A stretch of DNA of 13,470 nucleotides from CF-96 sp036269455 (GCA_036269455.1 DATARS010000222.1:1-13470); one strand, 5' to 3'. Counted from the first letter of the stretch, positions 1-8,157 are shown. Made by a program: numbers and translations. Notes: generated from the letters alone by a model not told the origin.

Positions 1-1308
<1,308 letters not shown>

Positions 1309-1315
1309 GGAGGCG

Positions 1316-1792
1316 TCAGTGTATGGAGCGGAGCAGCACCACCGCGCTCGCGGCGATGCCCTCGCCGCGCCCGGTGAAGCCCATCCCGTCGGTGCTGGTC
1401 GCCGACACCGCCACGCAGCCGGGGTCGGCGCCGAGCGCGGCGGCGAGCGCCGCGGCCATCGCCGCCGTGTGCGGGGCGAGCCGGGGAGCCTGGGCGATGA
1501 TCACGACCTGGGCCGAGGCGACGGCGTAGCCGGCGTCGCGGGCGAGGGTGGCGACGTGGCGGAGCAGGTCGACCGCGGCGGCGCCGCGCCAGCGCTCGTC
1601 CGAGGAGGGGAAGTGGCGGCCGAGGTCGCCGAGCCCGGCGGCGCCGAGCACGGCGTCGCAGAGCGCGTGGCTGGCCGCGTCGCCGTCGGAGTGGCCCTCC
1701 AGGCCGGCGTGGTGGGGCACCTCGACCCCGCCGAGCATCAGCGGGCGCCCGGGGACGAGGCGGTGGGCGTCGATCCCGTGACCGATGCGCAT
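1316..1792 (-). CDS. ispF: 2-C-methyl-D-erythritol 2,4-cyclodiphosphate synthase
   Basis: IspF cyclises CDP-ME 2-phosphate to MEcPP with release of CMP, in the MEP route to isoprenoid precursors. At 158 aa the protein has normal family length (about 155-160). The metal ligands are in the canonical positions: Asp8 and His10 in GIDAH, and His42 in the stretch HSDGDAASHALCDA. The C-terminal substrate-binding signature GFTGRGEGIAA is present, preceded by TSTDGM where many homologues have a TTxxxL-type sequence. The ATG lies one base after the ispD stop (TGA-G-ATG), so the two genes are almost certainly translationally coupled, as expected for neighbouring MEP enzymes. The enzyme works as a trimer in other species. 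Identification is firm. Confidence 0.97.
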   Translation of the reverse strand: MRIGHGIDAHRLVPGRPLMLGGVEVPHHAGLEGHSDGDAASHALCDAVLGAAGLGDLGRHFPSSDERWRGAAAVDLLRHVATLARDAGYAVASAQVVIIAQAPRLAPHTAAMAAALAAALGADPGCVAVSATSTDGMGFTGRGEGIAASAVVLLRSIH

Positions 1793-1793
1793 C

Positions 1794-2480
1794 TCAGCCG
1801 CCGTCGCCGGCGAGGGCGGCGCGGAGCACGGCGAGATCGGCCGGGCTGGTCACCTTGAGGTTGCGGGGGTCGCCCTCGACCACCGCGACCGGTGCCCCGA
1901 GGTGCTCGACGAGGGCGCAGTCGTCGTCGGCGATCACCCCGTCGCGCAGCGCCGCCTCGTGGGCGCGGCGGAGCAGGGCGGCGTCGAAGGCCTGCGGGGT
2001 CTGCACCGCGACCAGCTCGGCCCGGTCGAGGGTGGCGGCGACCATCGTCCGGGCGCCGTCGCGGCGCACCCGCTTCACCGAGTCGACGACCGGGATCGCG
2101 GTGGTGGCGGCGCCGTGGGCGCGGGCGGCGTCGATCACGGCGGCGAAGAGCCGCGGCGGGCAGAGCGGGCGCACCGCGTCGTGGACGCAGACGAGCCCGG
2201 CGGCGCCGGCGCCCTCGAGACCGGCGCGGACGGAGTCCTGGCGGCGCTCGCCGCCCTCGACGAGGCGGACGTCGGCGATCCCGGCGGCGGCGGCGAGCTC
2301 GATCACCGCCTCCCACATCTCCCGGGGCAGCACCACGGTGACGCTCTCGAAGAGCCCGGCGGCGGCCACCGCGGCGAGGGTCCGTCCCAGCAGCGGGACG
2401 CCGCCGGTGTCGAGCCAGATCTTGTCGCGCCCCATGCGCGTCCCACGTCCGGCGGCGGGGAGGAGGGCGGCGACGCTCAG
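1794..2480 (-). CDS. ispD: 2-C-methyl-D-erythritol 4-phosphate cytidylyltransferase, probable CTG start
   Basis: IspD transfers CMP from CTP to MEP, giving CDP-ME. Starting at the ATG at 2435 would give 213 aa but would cut off the CTP-binding loop. The family N-terminus continues upstream in frame as LSVAALLPAAGRGTRMGRDK, until the stop codon of the preceding gene at 2484-2486. Between that stop and 2435 there is no ATG, GTG or TTG in frame. The only plausible near-start is CTG at 2480, giving 228 aa, normal for the family. The loop has Arg15 and Lys20 (CTG numbering), with Asp19 where many IspDs have Pro. Other conserved stretches seen are EGGERRQDSVRAGL, VHDAVRP, QTPQAF, DDCALVE and GDPRNLKVTSPADL. 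The CTG lies 3 nt after the PIN/TRAM stop, so re-initiation by the same ribosome is likely. The function is firm; the start codon is inferred. Confidence 0.93.
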   Translation of the reverse strand: MSVAALLPAAGRGTRMGRDKIWLDTGGVPLLGRTLAAVAAAGLFESVTVVLPREMWEAVIELAAAAGIADVRLVEGGERRQDSVRAGLEGAGAAGLVCVHDAVRPLCPPRLFAAVIDAARAHGAATTAIPVVDSVKRVRRDGARTMVAATLDRAELVAVQTPQAFDAALLRRAHEAALRDGVIADDDCALVEHLGAPVAVVEGDPRNLKVTSPADLAVLRAALAGDGG

Positions 2481-2483
2481 CGG

Positions 2484-3710
2484 TCAGCGCTCGGCGGCAC
2501 GCGGGGCGCGGGGCGGGCGGGCGCGTCGCGGGGCGGCGGCGGCGTCGACCCGGGTGGTGGCGAAGATCATTCGCCCCGAGGGGGTCTGGAGCACGCTCGT
2601 CACCGTCACCCGGACCGACTCCTCGAGATGGCTGCGTCCGTTCTCCACGACCACCATGGTGCCGTCGTCGAGGTAGCCGACGCCCTGGTGGAGCTCGCGC
2701 CCCTCCTTGATGATCGTCACCTCCAGGCTCTCGCCGGCTGCGAGCACCGGCCGCATCGCCACCGCCAGGTCGTTGAGGTTGAGCACCCGCACGCCCTCGA
2801 TGCGGGCGACGGTGGTGAGATTGTGGTCGGTGGTCATCACCGAGGCGTCGAGCGCGCGAGCGAGCCGCACCAGGCGGGCGTCGACCTCGGGGGTCCCGGG
2901 GAAGTCGCGGTCGACCACCTCGCAGGAGACGTCGGTCGACCCGCGCAGCCCCTCGACGACGGCGAGCCCGCGGCGGCCCTTGGCGCGGCGCACCGGGTCG
3001 CCGGAGTCGGCGATGCGCTGCAGCTCCTCGAGCACGAAGCCGGGGATGAGCAGCCGGGCGGGGAGGAAGCCGGCGCGGGCGAGGTCGGTGATGCGGCCGT
3101 CGACGAGCACGCTGGTGTCGACGAGCGCCGGCGCCCCGGCGAGCGGTGGCGGGGGTGCGTCGACCCTGGCCATCGCCGCCGGCGCCGGCGCGGCGGGCGG
3201 GTCGGGACGCCGGGTGACCCAGGAGAGCAGCTCGCCGTGGCGGCGCATCCCGGTGCCGACGCCGACGTAGACGAGCACCGCGGCGAGGCCGGCGGAGATC
3301 AGCAGCCCGAGCCCGCCGGGGAGACCGGCCAGGATCACGGCGATGAGCGCGGAGACGCCGAGGGCGACGAGCAGCCCGACGACGCCGCCGGCGAGCTCGC
3401 CCGCGGAGACGGTGTCGACGGTGCGCTCCAGCCAGAGGAAGGGCTCGACGCTGAGCAGCGGGCCGGCGAGGAAGCCGGAGACGAGCCCGATCGCGCCCGT
3501 GACGAGCAGGGCGCCGAGCGCGAGCCCGGTGTGGTGGCCGAAGAGCCCGTCGGAGCGCGGGATCACGTAGGCGGCGTAGAGGATCCCGACGACAAGGCCG
3601 ACGAGGGCCCCCAGCAGCCGGGCGAGGCGGCGAGCCCGTCGAACCGTGCTGGGATGGTGTTTGCCCATCTCGCCGGGATTGAACCACAGGGTCGTCACGC
3701 TCACCGCCAC
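2484..3710 (-). CDS. Membrane-anchored PIN/TRAM domain protein (YacL family)
   Basis: This 408-aa protein has the architecture of the YacL family. A basic N-terminus is followed by about four hydrophobic helices (roughly 31-50, 62-84, 106-130 and 133-152), then a Pro/Ala-rich linker to about 194. A PIN domain follows (about 195-315), with acidic residues expected to bind metal: Asp198 in LVDTSVLVDGR, Glu228/229 in VLEEL, Asp277 and Asp295 in TTDHNL. A TRAM domain (about 322-385) has the typical TIIKEGRELHQGVGYLDDGTMVVVE-like core. PIN folds are usually nucleases and TRAM domains bind RNA, so a membrane-tethered RNase is likely, but the substrate is unknown. The gene follows radA by 7 nt and precedes ispD, as yacL does in Bacillus. 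The start is GTG at 3710; an ATG at 3668 would shorten it by 14 residues without touching any domain. Confidence 0.92.
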   Translation of the reverse strand: MAVSVTTLWFNPGEMGKHHPSTVRRARRLARLLGALVGLVVGILYAAYVIPRSDGLFGHHTGLALGALLVTGAIGLVSGFLAGPLLSVEPFLWLERTVDTVSAGELAGGVVGLLVALGVSALIAVILAGLPGGLGLLISAGLAAVLVYVGVGTGMRRHGELLSWVTRRPDPPAAPAPAAMARVDAPPPPLAGAPALVDTSVLVDGRITDLARAGFLPARLLIPGFVLEELQRIADSGDPVRRAKGRRGLAVVEGLRGSTDVSCEVVDRDFPGTPEVDARLVRLARALDASVMTTDHNLTTVARIEGVRVLNLNDLAVAMRPVLAAGESLEVTIIKEGRELHQGVGYLDDGTMVVVENGRSHLEESVRVTVTSVLQTPSGRMIFATTRVDAAAAPRRARPPRAPRAAER

Positions 3711-3717
3711 GGCACCG

Positions 3718-5160
3718 TCACGGGCCCTTCAAGAGTCGGAGCGCTGGCCAGGGGCCGGTCGGCTCGTCGAGTTGCTGCAGCGCCTCGCCGATGTGCTCGA
3801 CTCCGATCAGCTCCAGCCCCTCCGACGGGACCACCTTCGCCTGGGAGGCGGGGAGGATCACGGTCTTCAGCCCCAGCTGCCGGGCCTCCTGGAGGCGCTG
3901 CTCGAGCCGGCGCACCCGCCGCACCTCGCCGCCGAGCCCGACCTCGCCGAAGACCACCGTCTCCGGCGGCGGGCTCTTCTCCATCGCCGAGGAGGCGATG
4001 GCCAGCACCACCGCGAGGTCGGCGGCCGGCTCGGAGAGGCGGACCCCGCCCACCGCGTTGACGTAGACGTCCGACAGGCCCAGGGGGAGACGGACGCGCT
4101 TCTCGGCCACCGCGGTGAGCAGGTGGAGGCGGCCGAGGTCGAAGCCGGAGGCGGTCTGCCGGGCGGTGCCGAAGCGGGTCGGGACCGCCAGCGCCTGGAC
4201 CTCGACGACCAGAGGCCGGGACCCCTCGCAGGTGACGGTGAGGACGTTGCCAGGGACCCCGAGCGTGACCTCGTCGAGGAACGCGCGGCCGGGCATCCGC
4301 TCCTCGCGCATCCCCTCGCCGTCGAGGACGAAGATCCCGAGCTCGTCGGTGGCGCCGAATCGGTTCTTCACCCCGCGGAGCAGCCGGTGGTCGCCGTGGC
4401 GCTCGCCCTCGAGGTAGAGGACGACGTCGACCATGTGCTCGAGGGTCCGCGGCCCGGCGATCGCGCCGTCCTTGGTGACGTGGCCGATCAGCAGGACGGG
4501 GACGCCCGTGCCCTTGGCGCAGAGCAGCAGCCGGTGGACGGCGCCGCGGACCTGGCCGACGCTCCCCGGCGTGCCCGGCTGGCCGGCGTCGTGGAGGGTC
4601 TGCACCGAGTCGACCACCGCCAGCGGCGGCCGCAGCGCCTCGATGGTCCCGAGCACCTCGTCGAGGTCGGTCTCCGCCACCACGGCGATCTCGCGGCCGC
4701 GGCAGCCGAGCCGGCCGGCGCGCATCGCCACCTGGGCCGCGGACTCCTCCCCCGCGCAGTAGAGGGCGGGACGCTCCTCGCTGCCGCAGCGCGCGGCGAG
4801 CTGGAGCGCGAGGGTCGACTTGCCGATGCCGGGGTCGCCGCCGAGGAGCACCAGCCCGCCGGCGACGAAGCCGCCGCCGAGCACCCGGTCGCACTCGCCG
4901 ATGCCGGTCGAGAGCCAGGCGAGCTCGGCGGTCGGGACCTCGCCGACCAGCGTGGTCGCGACCGCCGCCGGCACCGGCGCCGCCGCCGCGCGCGCCGGCT
5001 GCGGCCGGGGCCGGGAGCCCGGACGCGCCTCGACCTCCTCGACGATCGTGTTCCACTCGCCGCAGGTGTCGCACCGCCCCTGCCACTTCGGTGCCGCGGC
5101 GCCGCACTCGGAGCAGACGTGGCGCAGCCGCGCCGGCCGGATGGAGGACTGCATCGACAT
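3718..5160 (-). CDS. radA: DNA repair ATPase RadA (Sms)
   Basis: RadA is a hexameric RecA-like helicase that promotes branch migration of recombination intermediates. The 480 aa match the family length. In order: a four-cysteine zinc finger (Cys16, 19, 30, 33); the RecA-like ATPase with Walker A GGDPGIGKST (about 107-116) and Walker B region AVVDSVQTL (181-189); the RadA-specific KNRFG motif (265-269); and the Lon-protease-like C-terminal domain with YVNAVGGVRLSEPAADLA (about 366-383). It is the first gene of the minus-strand operon with the PIN/TRAM gene, ispD, ispF and cysS. A promoter (TTGACG, 18 nt, TAGGCT) ends only 6 nt before the ATG at 5160, which fits a leaderless mRNA. A second in-frame ATG at 5154 has a GGGGGA sequence 6 nt upstream and is the alternative start; the difference is two residues. 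Confidence 0.96.
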   Translation of the reverse strand: MSMQSSIRPARLRHVCSECGAAAPKWQGRCDTCGEWNTIVEEVEARPGSRPRPQPARAAAAPVPAAVATTLVGEVPTAELAWLSTGIGECDRVLGGGFVAGGLVLLGGDPGIGKSTLALQLAARCGSEERPALYCAGEESAAQVAMRAGRLGCRGREIAVVAETDLDEVLGTIEALRPPLAVVDSVQTLHDAGQPGTPGSVGQVRGAVHRLLLCAKGTGVPVLLIGHVTKDGAIAGPRTLEHMVDVVLYLEGERHGDHRLLRGVKNRFGATDELGIFVLDGEGMREERMPGRAFLDEVTLGVPGNVLTVTCEGSRPLVVEVQALAVPTRFGTARQTASGFDLGRLHLLTAVAEKRVRLPLGLSDVYVNAVGGVRLSEPAADLAVVLAIASSAMEKSPPPETVVFGEVGLGGEVRRVRRLEQRLQEARQLGLKTVILPASQAKVVPSEGLELIGVEHIGEALQQLDEPTGPWPALRLLKGP

Positions 5161-5166
5161 TCCCCC

Positions 5167-5196
5167 AGCCTAGCGAACATCCGTGCGGAACGTCAA
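5167..5196 (-). promoter_or_regulatory. radA promoter, probable leaderless transcript
   Basis: On the minus strand a -35-like TTGACG (5191-5196) is followed by an 18-nt spacer and a -10-like TAGGCT (5167-5172). Only 6 nt separate this -10 from the ATG at 5160, so transcription would start at or next to the A of the start codon. Two GTTC words with a 13-nt period (plus-strand GAAC at 5175-5178 and 5188-5191) lie between the two elements and could be operator half-sites. The promoter assignment is by eye only. Confidence 0.55.
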
Positions 5197-5282
5197 GGTG
5201 GTTTTGCCAAGACACAGGAAAAGTAACGCCATCGTACGCGTCCGTTGACCCCCCGGTACAGCGACGAAAGACCAGGTACATG

Positions 5283-5288
5283 TAGAGT
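5283..5288 (+). promoter_or_regulatory. Possible -10 element for the small Cys/His protein gene
   Basis: TAGAGT, preceded by TG, is identical to the hexamer placed just before the response-regulator gene at 7717. It would start transcription near 5295 and leave a leader of about 67 nt before the ATG at 5362. No good -35 is seen at the usual distance. A GGTACA word occurs twice, 20 bp apart, just upstream (5255-5260 and 5275-5280). Weak assignment. Confidence 0.3.
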
Positions 5289-5361
5289 GCACCTACCCGG
5301 GCGGCACCTCCGCCGGGCCTCGACACGGCGGGACCCTTCCCCCGCCTCTCAGGTGCTCACC

Positions 5362-5553
5362 ATGTCCATCAACTTTCCCTGTCCCCGCTGCGGCGGCTTC
5401 CACGGGGTCAACGACTGCTCGCCCGAGGCGGCGCTCACCTACCTGTCCGGGATGCTCACCCTCCCCGGCTTCACGACCAAGGCGTCCGAGACCGAGAACG
5501 AGCAGATCCGCCGCTACCTCAGCCGGCGCGACCTGCCCCAGTCCCCCTTCTGA
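5362..5553 (+). CDS. Small Cys/His-cluster protein, function unknown
   Basis: This encodes a 63-residue protein that I do not recognise as a named family. The N-terminus holds FPCPRCGGFHGVNDC, with Cys7, Cys10, His14 and Cys19. The spacing C-x2-C-x3-H-x4-C is one residue shorter than the classical zinc-knuckle pattern, so metal binding is plausible. The rest is a short helical-looking, charged segment ending in RRYLSRRDLPQSPF; no signal peptide or membrane segment is seen. The ATG is preceded by AGGTG 6 nt upstream, a reasonable ribosome-binding site. A GTG at 5353 is an in-frame alternative. The gene lies between two DNA-repair genes, divergent from radA and convergent with uvrB, whose stop codon begins at the very next base. 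A nucleic-acid-related role is a guess from the cluster and the neighbours. Confidence 0.7.
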   Translation: MSINFPCPRCGGFHGVNDCSPEAALTYLSGMLTLPGFTTKASETENEQIRRYLSRRDLPQSPF

Positions 5554-7611
5554 CTAGAGCCCCTGCCGCCGTCGCGGACGGCTGCGGCTGCTCCGGCCGC
5601 CGGCGGCGCGCGTCTGCGCCAGCGGTGCGGCCTCGGGGCCCTCGTCGATGCGCCGGCGCAGGTCGACGAGACGGTCGCGGAGCTCGGCGGCGGTCTCGAA
5701 CTCCAGGTCGCGCGCGGCGCGCTTCATCTCCCGCTCGACGTCGCGGGCCATGCGGAGCAGCTCGTCGGGCGGCAGCCCCGCGGACTCCTGGAACGCCGCG
5801 GCGCGGCTGGCCTGCTCCTCGCGACCGCGCTCCAGCTGGTACACCGCCTTGACGATCGTCTGCGGGGTGATCCCGTTCTCGAGGTTGTGGGCGATCTGGA
5901 TGTTGCGGCGGCGCTCGGTCTCGTCGAGCGCCTGGCGCATCGCCTCGGAGGTGGTGTCCGCGTACATGATGACCCGGCCGTTGATGTTGCGCGCGGCGCG
6001 GCCGATGGTCTGGATCAGCGAGCGGTAGCCGCGCAGGTAGCCCTCCTTGTCGGCGTCGAGGATGGCGATGAACGACACCTCGGGGAGGTCGAGGCCCTCG
6101 CGGAGCAGGTTGATCCCGACGAGAACGTCGAAAACTCCCAGGCGGAGGTCGCGGATGATCTCCACCCGCTCCAGGGTGTCGATGTCGCTGTGCAGGTAGC
6201 GCACCCTCACCCCGGTCTCACGGAGGTAGTCGGTCAGGTCCTCGGCCATCTTCTTGGTGAGGGTGGTGACCAGGGTCCGCTCCCCGCGCTCGGTGCGCTG
6301 GCGGATCTCGCCGAGCAGGTCGTCGATCTGTCCCTCGCTGGGACGCACCTCGACGATCGGGTCGACCAGCCCGGTGGGCCGGATGATCTGCTCGACGGTG
6401 CGCTCCGAGCGCTGCATCTCGTAGGGGCCGGGGGTGGCGCTGACATAGATCAGCTGGCCGACCATCCCGTCCCACTCCTCGAAGGTGAGCGGCCGGTTGT
6501 CGAGTGCCGAGGGCAGCCGGAAGCCGTACTCGACAAGCGGGATCTTCCGCGAGCGGTCGCCGCCGAACATGCCGCCGATCTGGGGGACGGCGACGTGGGA
6601 CTCGTCGACGATCACCAGCGCGTCCTCGGGGAGGTAGTCGAGCAGGCAGTGGGGGCGCTCGCCCTCGGCGCGGCCGGCGAGGTGGCGGCTGTAGTTCTCG
6701 ACCCCGGCGCAGCTGCCGGTCTCGCGGAGCATCTCGAGGTCGAAGTTGGTGCGCTGGCGCAGCCGCTGCGCCTCGAGCAGCCGTCCCCGCGCCTCGAGCT
6801 CGCCGCCACGCTCCTCGAGCTCGGCCTCGATGCGTCGGACCGCACGCTCCAGCTTGTCGCGGGGGGTGACGTAGTGGGTCGCGGGGAACACGGTGAGGTC
6901 CTCGCGCACCCCGAGGATCTCGCCGGTCAGCGGGTCGAGGTCGCGGATCGCCTCGATCTCGTCGCCGAAGAACTCGATGCGGGTGGCCACCTCCTCGTAC
7001 GACGGCTGCACGTCGACGACGTCGCCGCGCACCCGGAAGCGCGAGCGGCCGAAGTCGATGTCGTTGCGCGCGTACTGCAGGTCGGTGAGCTTGCGCAGCA
7101 GGATGTCGCGGCGGATCGAGTCGCCCAGCTTCACGCTCAGCGTCTCGCCGAGGTAGTTCTCGGGTGAGCCGATGCCGTAGATGCAGGAGATCGACGCCAC
7201 CACGATGACGTCGCGCCGGGTGAGCAGCGCGCGGGTCGCGCTATTGCGCAGCCGGTCGATCTCCTCGTTGCGCGAGCTGTCCTTCTCGATGTACGTGTCG
7301 GTGCGCGCGATGTACGCCTCGGGCTGGTAGTAGTCGTAGTAGGAGACGAAGTACTCGACCGAGTTGCGCGGGAAGAACTCGCGGAACTCCGCCCACAGCT
7401 GCGCCGCCAGGGTCTTGTTCGGCGACAGCACCAGGGTGGGCCGCTGGAGGTGCTGGATGACATGGGCGCACGTGAAGGTCTTGCCCGAGCCGGTGACGCC
7501 GAGCAGCACCTGCTCGCGCAGCCCCGCGCCGGCGCCGTCGGCGAGCGCGGCGAGCGCTGTGGGCTGATCGCCGGCGGGCTCGTAGGGGGCGACGATCTCG
7601 AAACGGGGCAT
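5554..7611 (-). CDS. uvrB: UvrABC system protein B
   Basis: UvrB is the damage-verifying helicase-like subunit of nucleotide excision repair; it receives DNA from UvrA and recruits UvrC. The protein is 685 aa, normal length. Walker A is GVTGSGKTF (38-46). The beta-hairpin region with YFVSYYDYYQPEAY (about 87-100) inserts into damaged DNA. Further motifs are the DEAD-type box VIVDESH (333-339), YVSATPGPYE (389-398), the helicase C-terminal half with the INLLREGLDLPEV and QTIGRAARN motifs, and a C-terminal UVR domain (about 629-664) that contacts UvrC, followed by a basic tail. The ATG at 7611 is the only sensible start. It has no strong Shine-Dalgarno sequence, but a TAGACT hexamer ends 8 nt upstream. 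It is transcribed divergently from the signalling operon and convergently with the small Cys/His gene, with no room for a terminator between the two stop codons. Confidence 0.98.
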   Translation of the reverse strand: MPRFEIVAPYEPAGDQPTALAALADGAGAGLREQVLLGVTGSGKTFTCAHVIQHLQRPTLVLSPNKTLAAQLWAEFREFFPRNSVEYFVSYYDYYQPEAYIARTDTYIEKDSSRNEEIDRLRNSATRALLTRRDVIVVASISCIYGIGSPENYLGETLSVKLGDSIRRDILLRKLTDLQYARNDIDFGRSRFRVRGDVVDVQPSYEEVATRIEFFGDEIEAIRDLDPLTGEILGVREDLTVFPATHYVTPRDKLERAVRRIEAELEERGGELEARGRLLEAQRLRQRTNFDLEMLRETGSCAGVENYSRHLAGRAEGERPHCLLDYLPEDALVIVDESHVAVPQIGGMFGGDRSRKIPLVEYGFRLPSALDNRPLTFEEWDGMVGQLIYVSATPGPYEMQRSERTVEQIIRPTGLVDPIVEVRPSEGQIDDLLGEIRQRTERGERTLVTTLTKKMAEDLTDYLRETGVRVRYLHSDIDTLERVEIIRDLRLGVFDVLVGINLLREGLDLPEVSFIAILDADKEGYLRGYRSLIQTIGRAARNINGRVIMYADTTSEAMRQALDETERRRNIQIAHNLENGITPQTIVKAVYQLERGREEQASRAAAFQESAGLPPDELLRMARDVEREMKRAARDLEFETAAELRDRLVDLRRRIDEGPEAAPLAQTRAAGGRSSRSRPRRRQGL

Positions 7612-7619
7612 CGGTTCCC

Positions 7620-7625
7620 AGTCTA
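7620..7625 (-). promoter_or_regulatory. uvrB -10 element near the start codon
   Basis: TAGACT on the minus strand ends 8 nt before the uvrB ATG, implying a leader of about 0 to 2 nt. No recognisable -35 is present at 16 to 18 nt. The element lies inside an inverted repeat, CGGTTC (7612-7617) and GAACCG (7638-7643), which could be an operator. Confidence 0.4.
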
Positions 7626-7654
7626 CCCAGCGTCGCCGAACCGACGCCCGGGGC

Positions 7655-7670
7655 CTTCACAAGTCTTCAC
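7655..7670 (+). repeat. Tandem CTTCAC direct repeat in the divergent promoter region
   Basis: CTTCAC occurs at 7655-7660 and again at 7665-7670, a period of 10 bp, so both copies face the same side of the helix. This spacing is typical of binding sites for OmpR/PhoB-type regulators. It sits about 34 bp upstream of the putative -10 of the signalling operon and about 30 bp upstream of the uvrB -10. The regulator is unknown, and six bases in GC-rich DNA could recur by chance. Confidence 0.3.
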
Positions 7671-7703
7671 CGGTTCCCGGCCGCCGCTGCACCGGGCCGC
7701 CCA

Positions 7704-7709
7704 TAGAGT
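7704..7709 (+). promoter_or_regulatory. -10 element of the signalling operon
   Basis: TAGAGT is followed by 7 nt and then the ATG at 7717. Transcription would begin at or next to the start codon, giving a leaderless mRNA, which fits the absence of a Shine-Dalgarno sequence. No clear -35 hexamer is visible. Confidence 0.4.
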
Positions 7710-7716
7710 GCTGCCC

Positions 7717-8157
7717 ATGACCGCACTCCTCCGGGACGTCAACATCCTGCTCGTCGAGGACAACCCCGGAGACGTCCGGCTCACCCTCGAGGCGCTGCGC
7801 GAGGGAAGGATCACCAACCAGCTCCACGTCGCCCGCAACGGCGAGGAGGCGATGGACTTCGTGCGCCGGCAGGGCGAGCACGCCGACGCTCCCCGGCCCG
7901 ACCTCATCCTCCTCGACCTCAACCTTCCCAGGAAGGACGGGCGCGAGGTGCTCGAGGAGCTGAAGAACGACCCGGACCTGCACCGGATCCCGGTCATCGT
8001 CCTCACCACCTCCTCGGCGGAGCAGGACATCCTCCGCTCCTACGATCTCCATGCCAACTGCTTCATCAGCAAGCCGATCGGCTACGACGACTTCATCACC
8101 GTGGTGCGCAGCCTCGAGAACTTCTGGCTCCGGGTCGTGTGCCTGCCACCCGGATGA
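7717..8157 (+). CDS. Stand-alone response regulator, Rcp1-type receiver
   Basis: A 146-aa single receiver domain without an output domain. The acidic pocket is Glu14/Asp15 in LLVEDN, the phosphoacceptor is Asp67 in LILLDLNLP, the switch Thr is in VLTTSS (97/98), and the conserved Lys is Lys119 in FISKP. The C-terminal helix ends in SLENFWL, which is typical of the Rcp1-like regulators paired with phytochrome-type kinases. Such proteins act as phosphate shuttles or by protein contact rather than by binding DNA. It is the first gene of a four-gene unit, and the downstream kinase has a matching phytochrome-type HisKA domain. The next gene starts inside its stop codon (ATGA at 8154-8157). The ATG was chosen because family homology begins within about nine residues and because of the -10 box just upstream. 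The specific partner is inferred. Confidence 0.93.
   Translation: MTALLRDVNILLVEDNPGDVRLTLEALREGRITNQLHVARNGEEAMDFVRRQGEHADAPRPDLILLDLNLPRKDGREVLEELKNDPDLHRIPVIVLTTSSAEQDILRSYDLHANCFISKPIGYDDFITVVRSLENFWLRVVCLPPG

Noticed and set aside
1785..4061. Long plus-strand open frame (758 codons) opposite ispD, the PIN/TRAM gene and radA
   Set aside because: It is antisense to three firmly identified genes, its translation is low-complexity Gly/Ala/Arg/Glu/Asp, and such frames are expected by chance at this GC content.
5245..5250. TTGACC as a -35 for the small Cys/His gene
   Set aside because: The only decent -10 (TAGAGT at 5283) is 32 nt away, and nothing like a -10 lies at 16 to 18 nt.
5255..5300. 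GGTACA direct repeat and GGTACA/TGCACC imperfect inverted repeat as an operator
   Set aside because: Words this short with one mismatch are too weak to call without comparative data.
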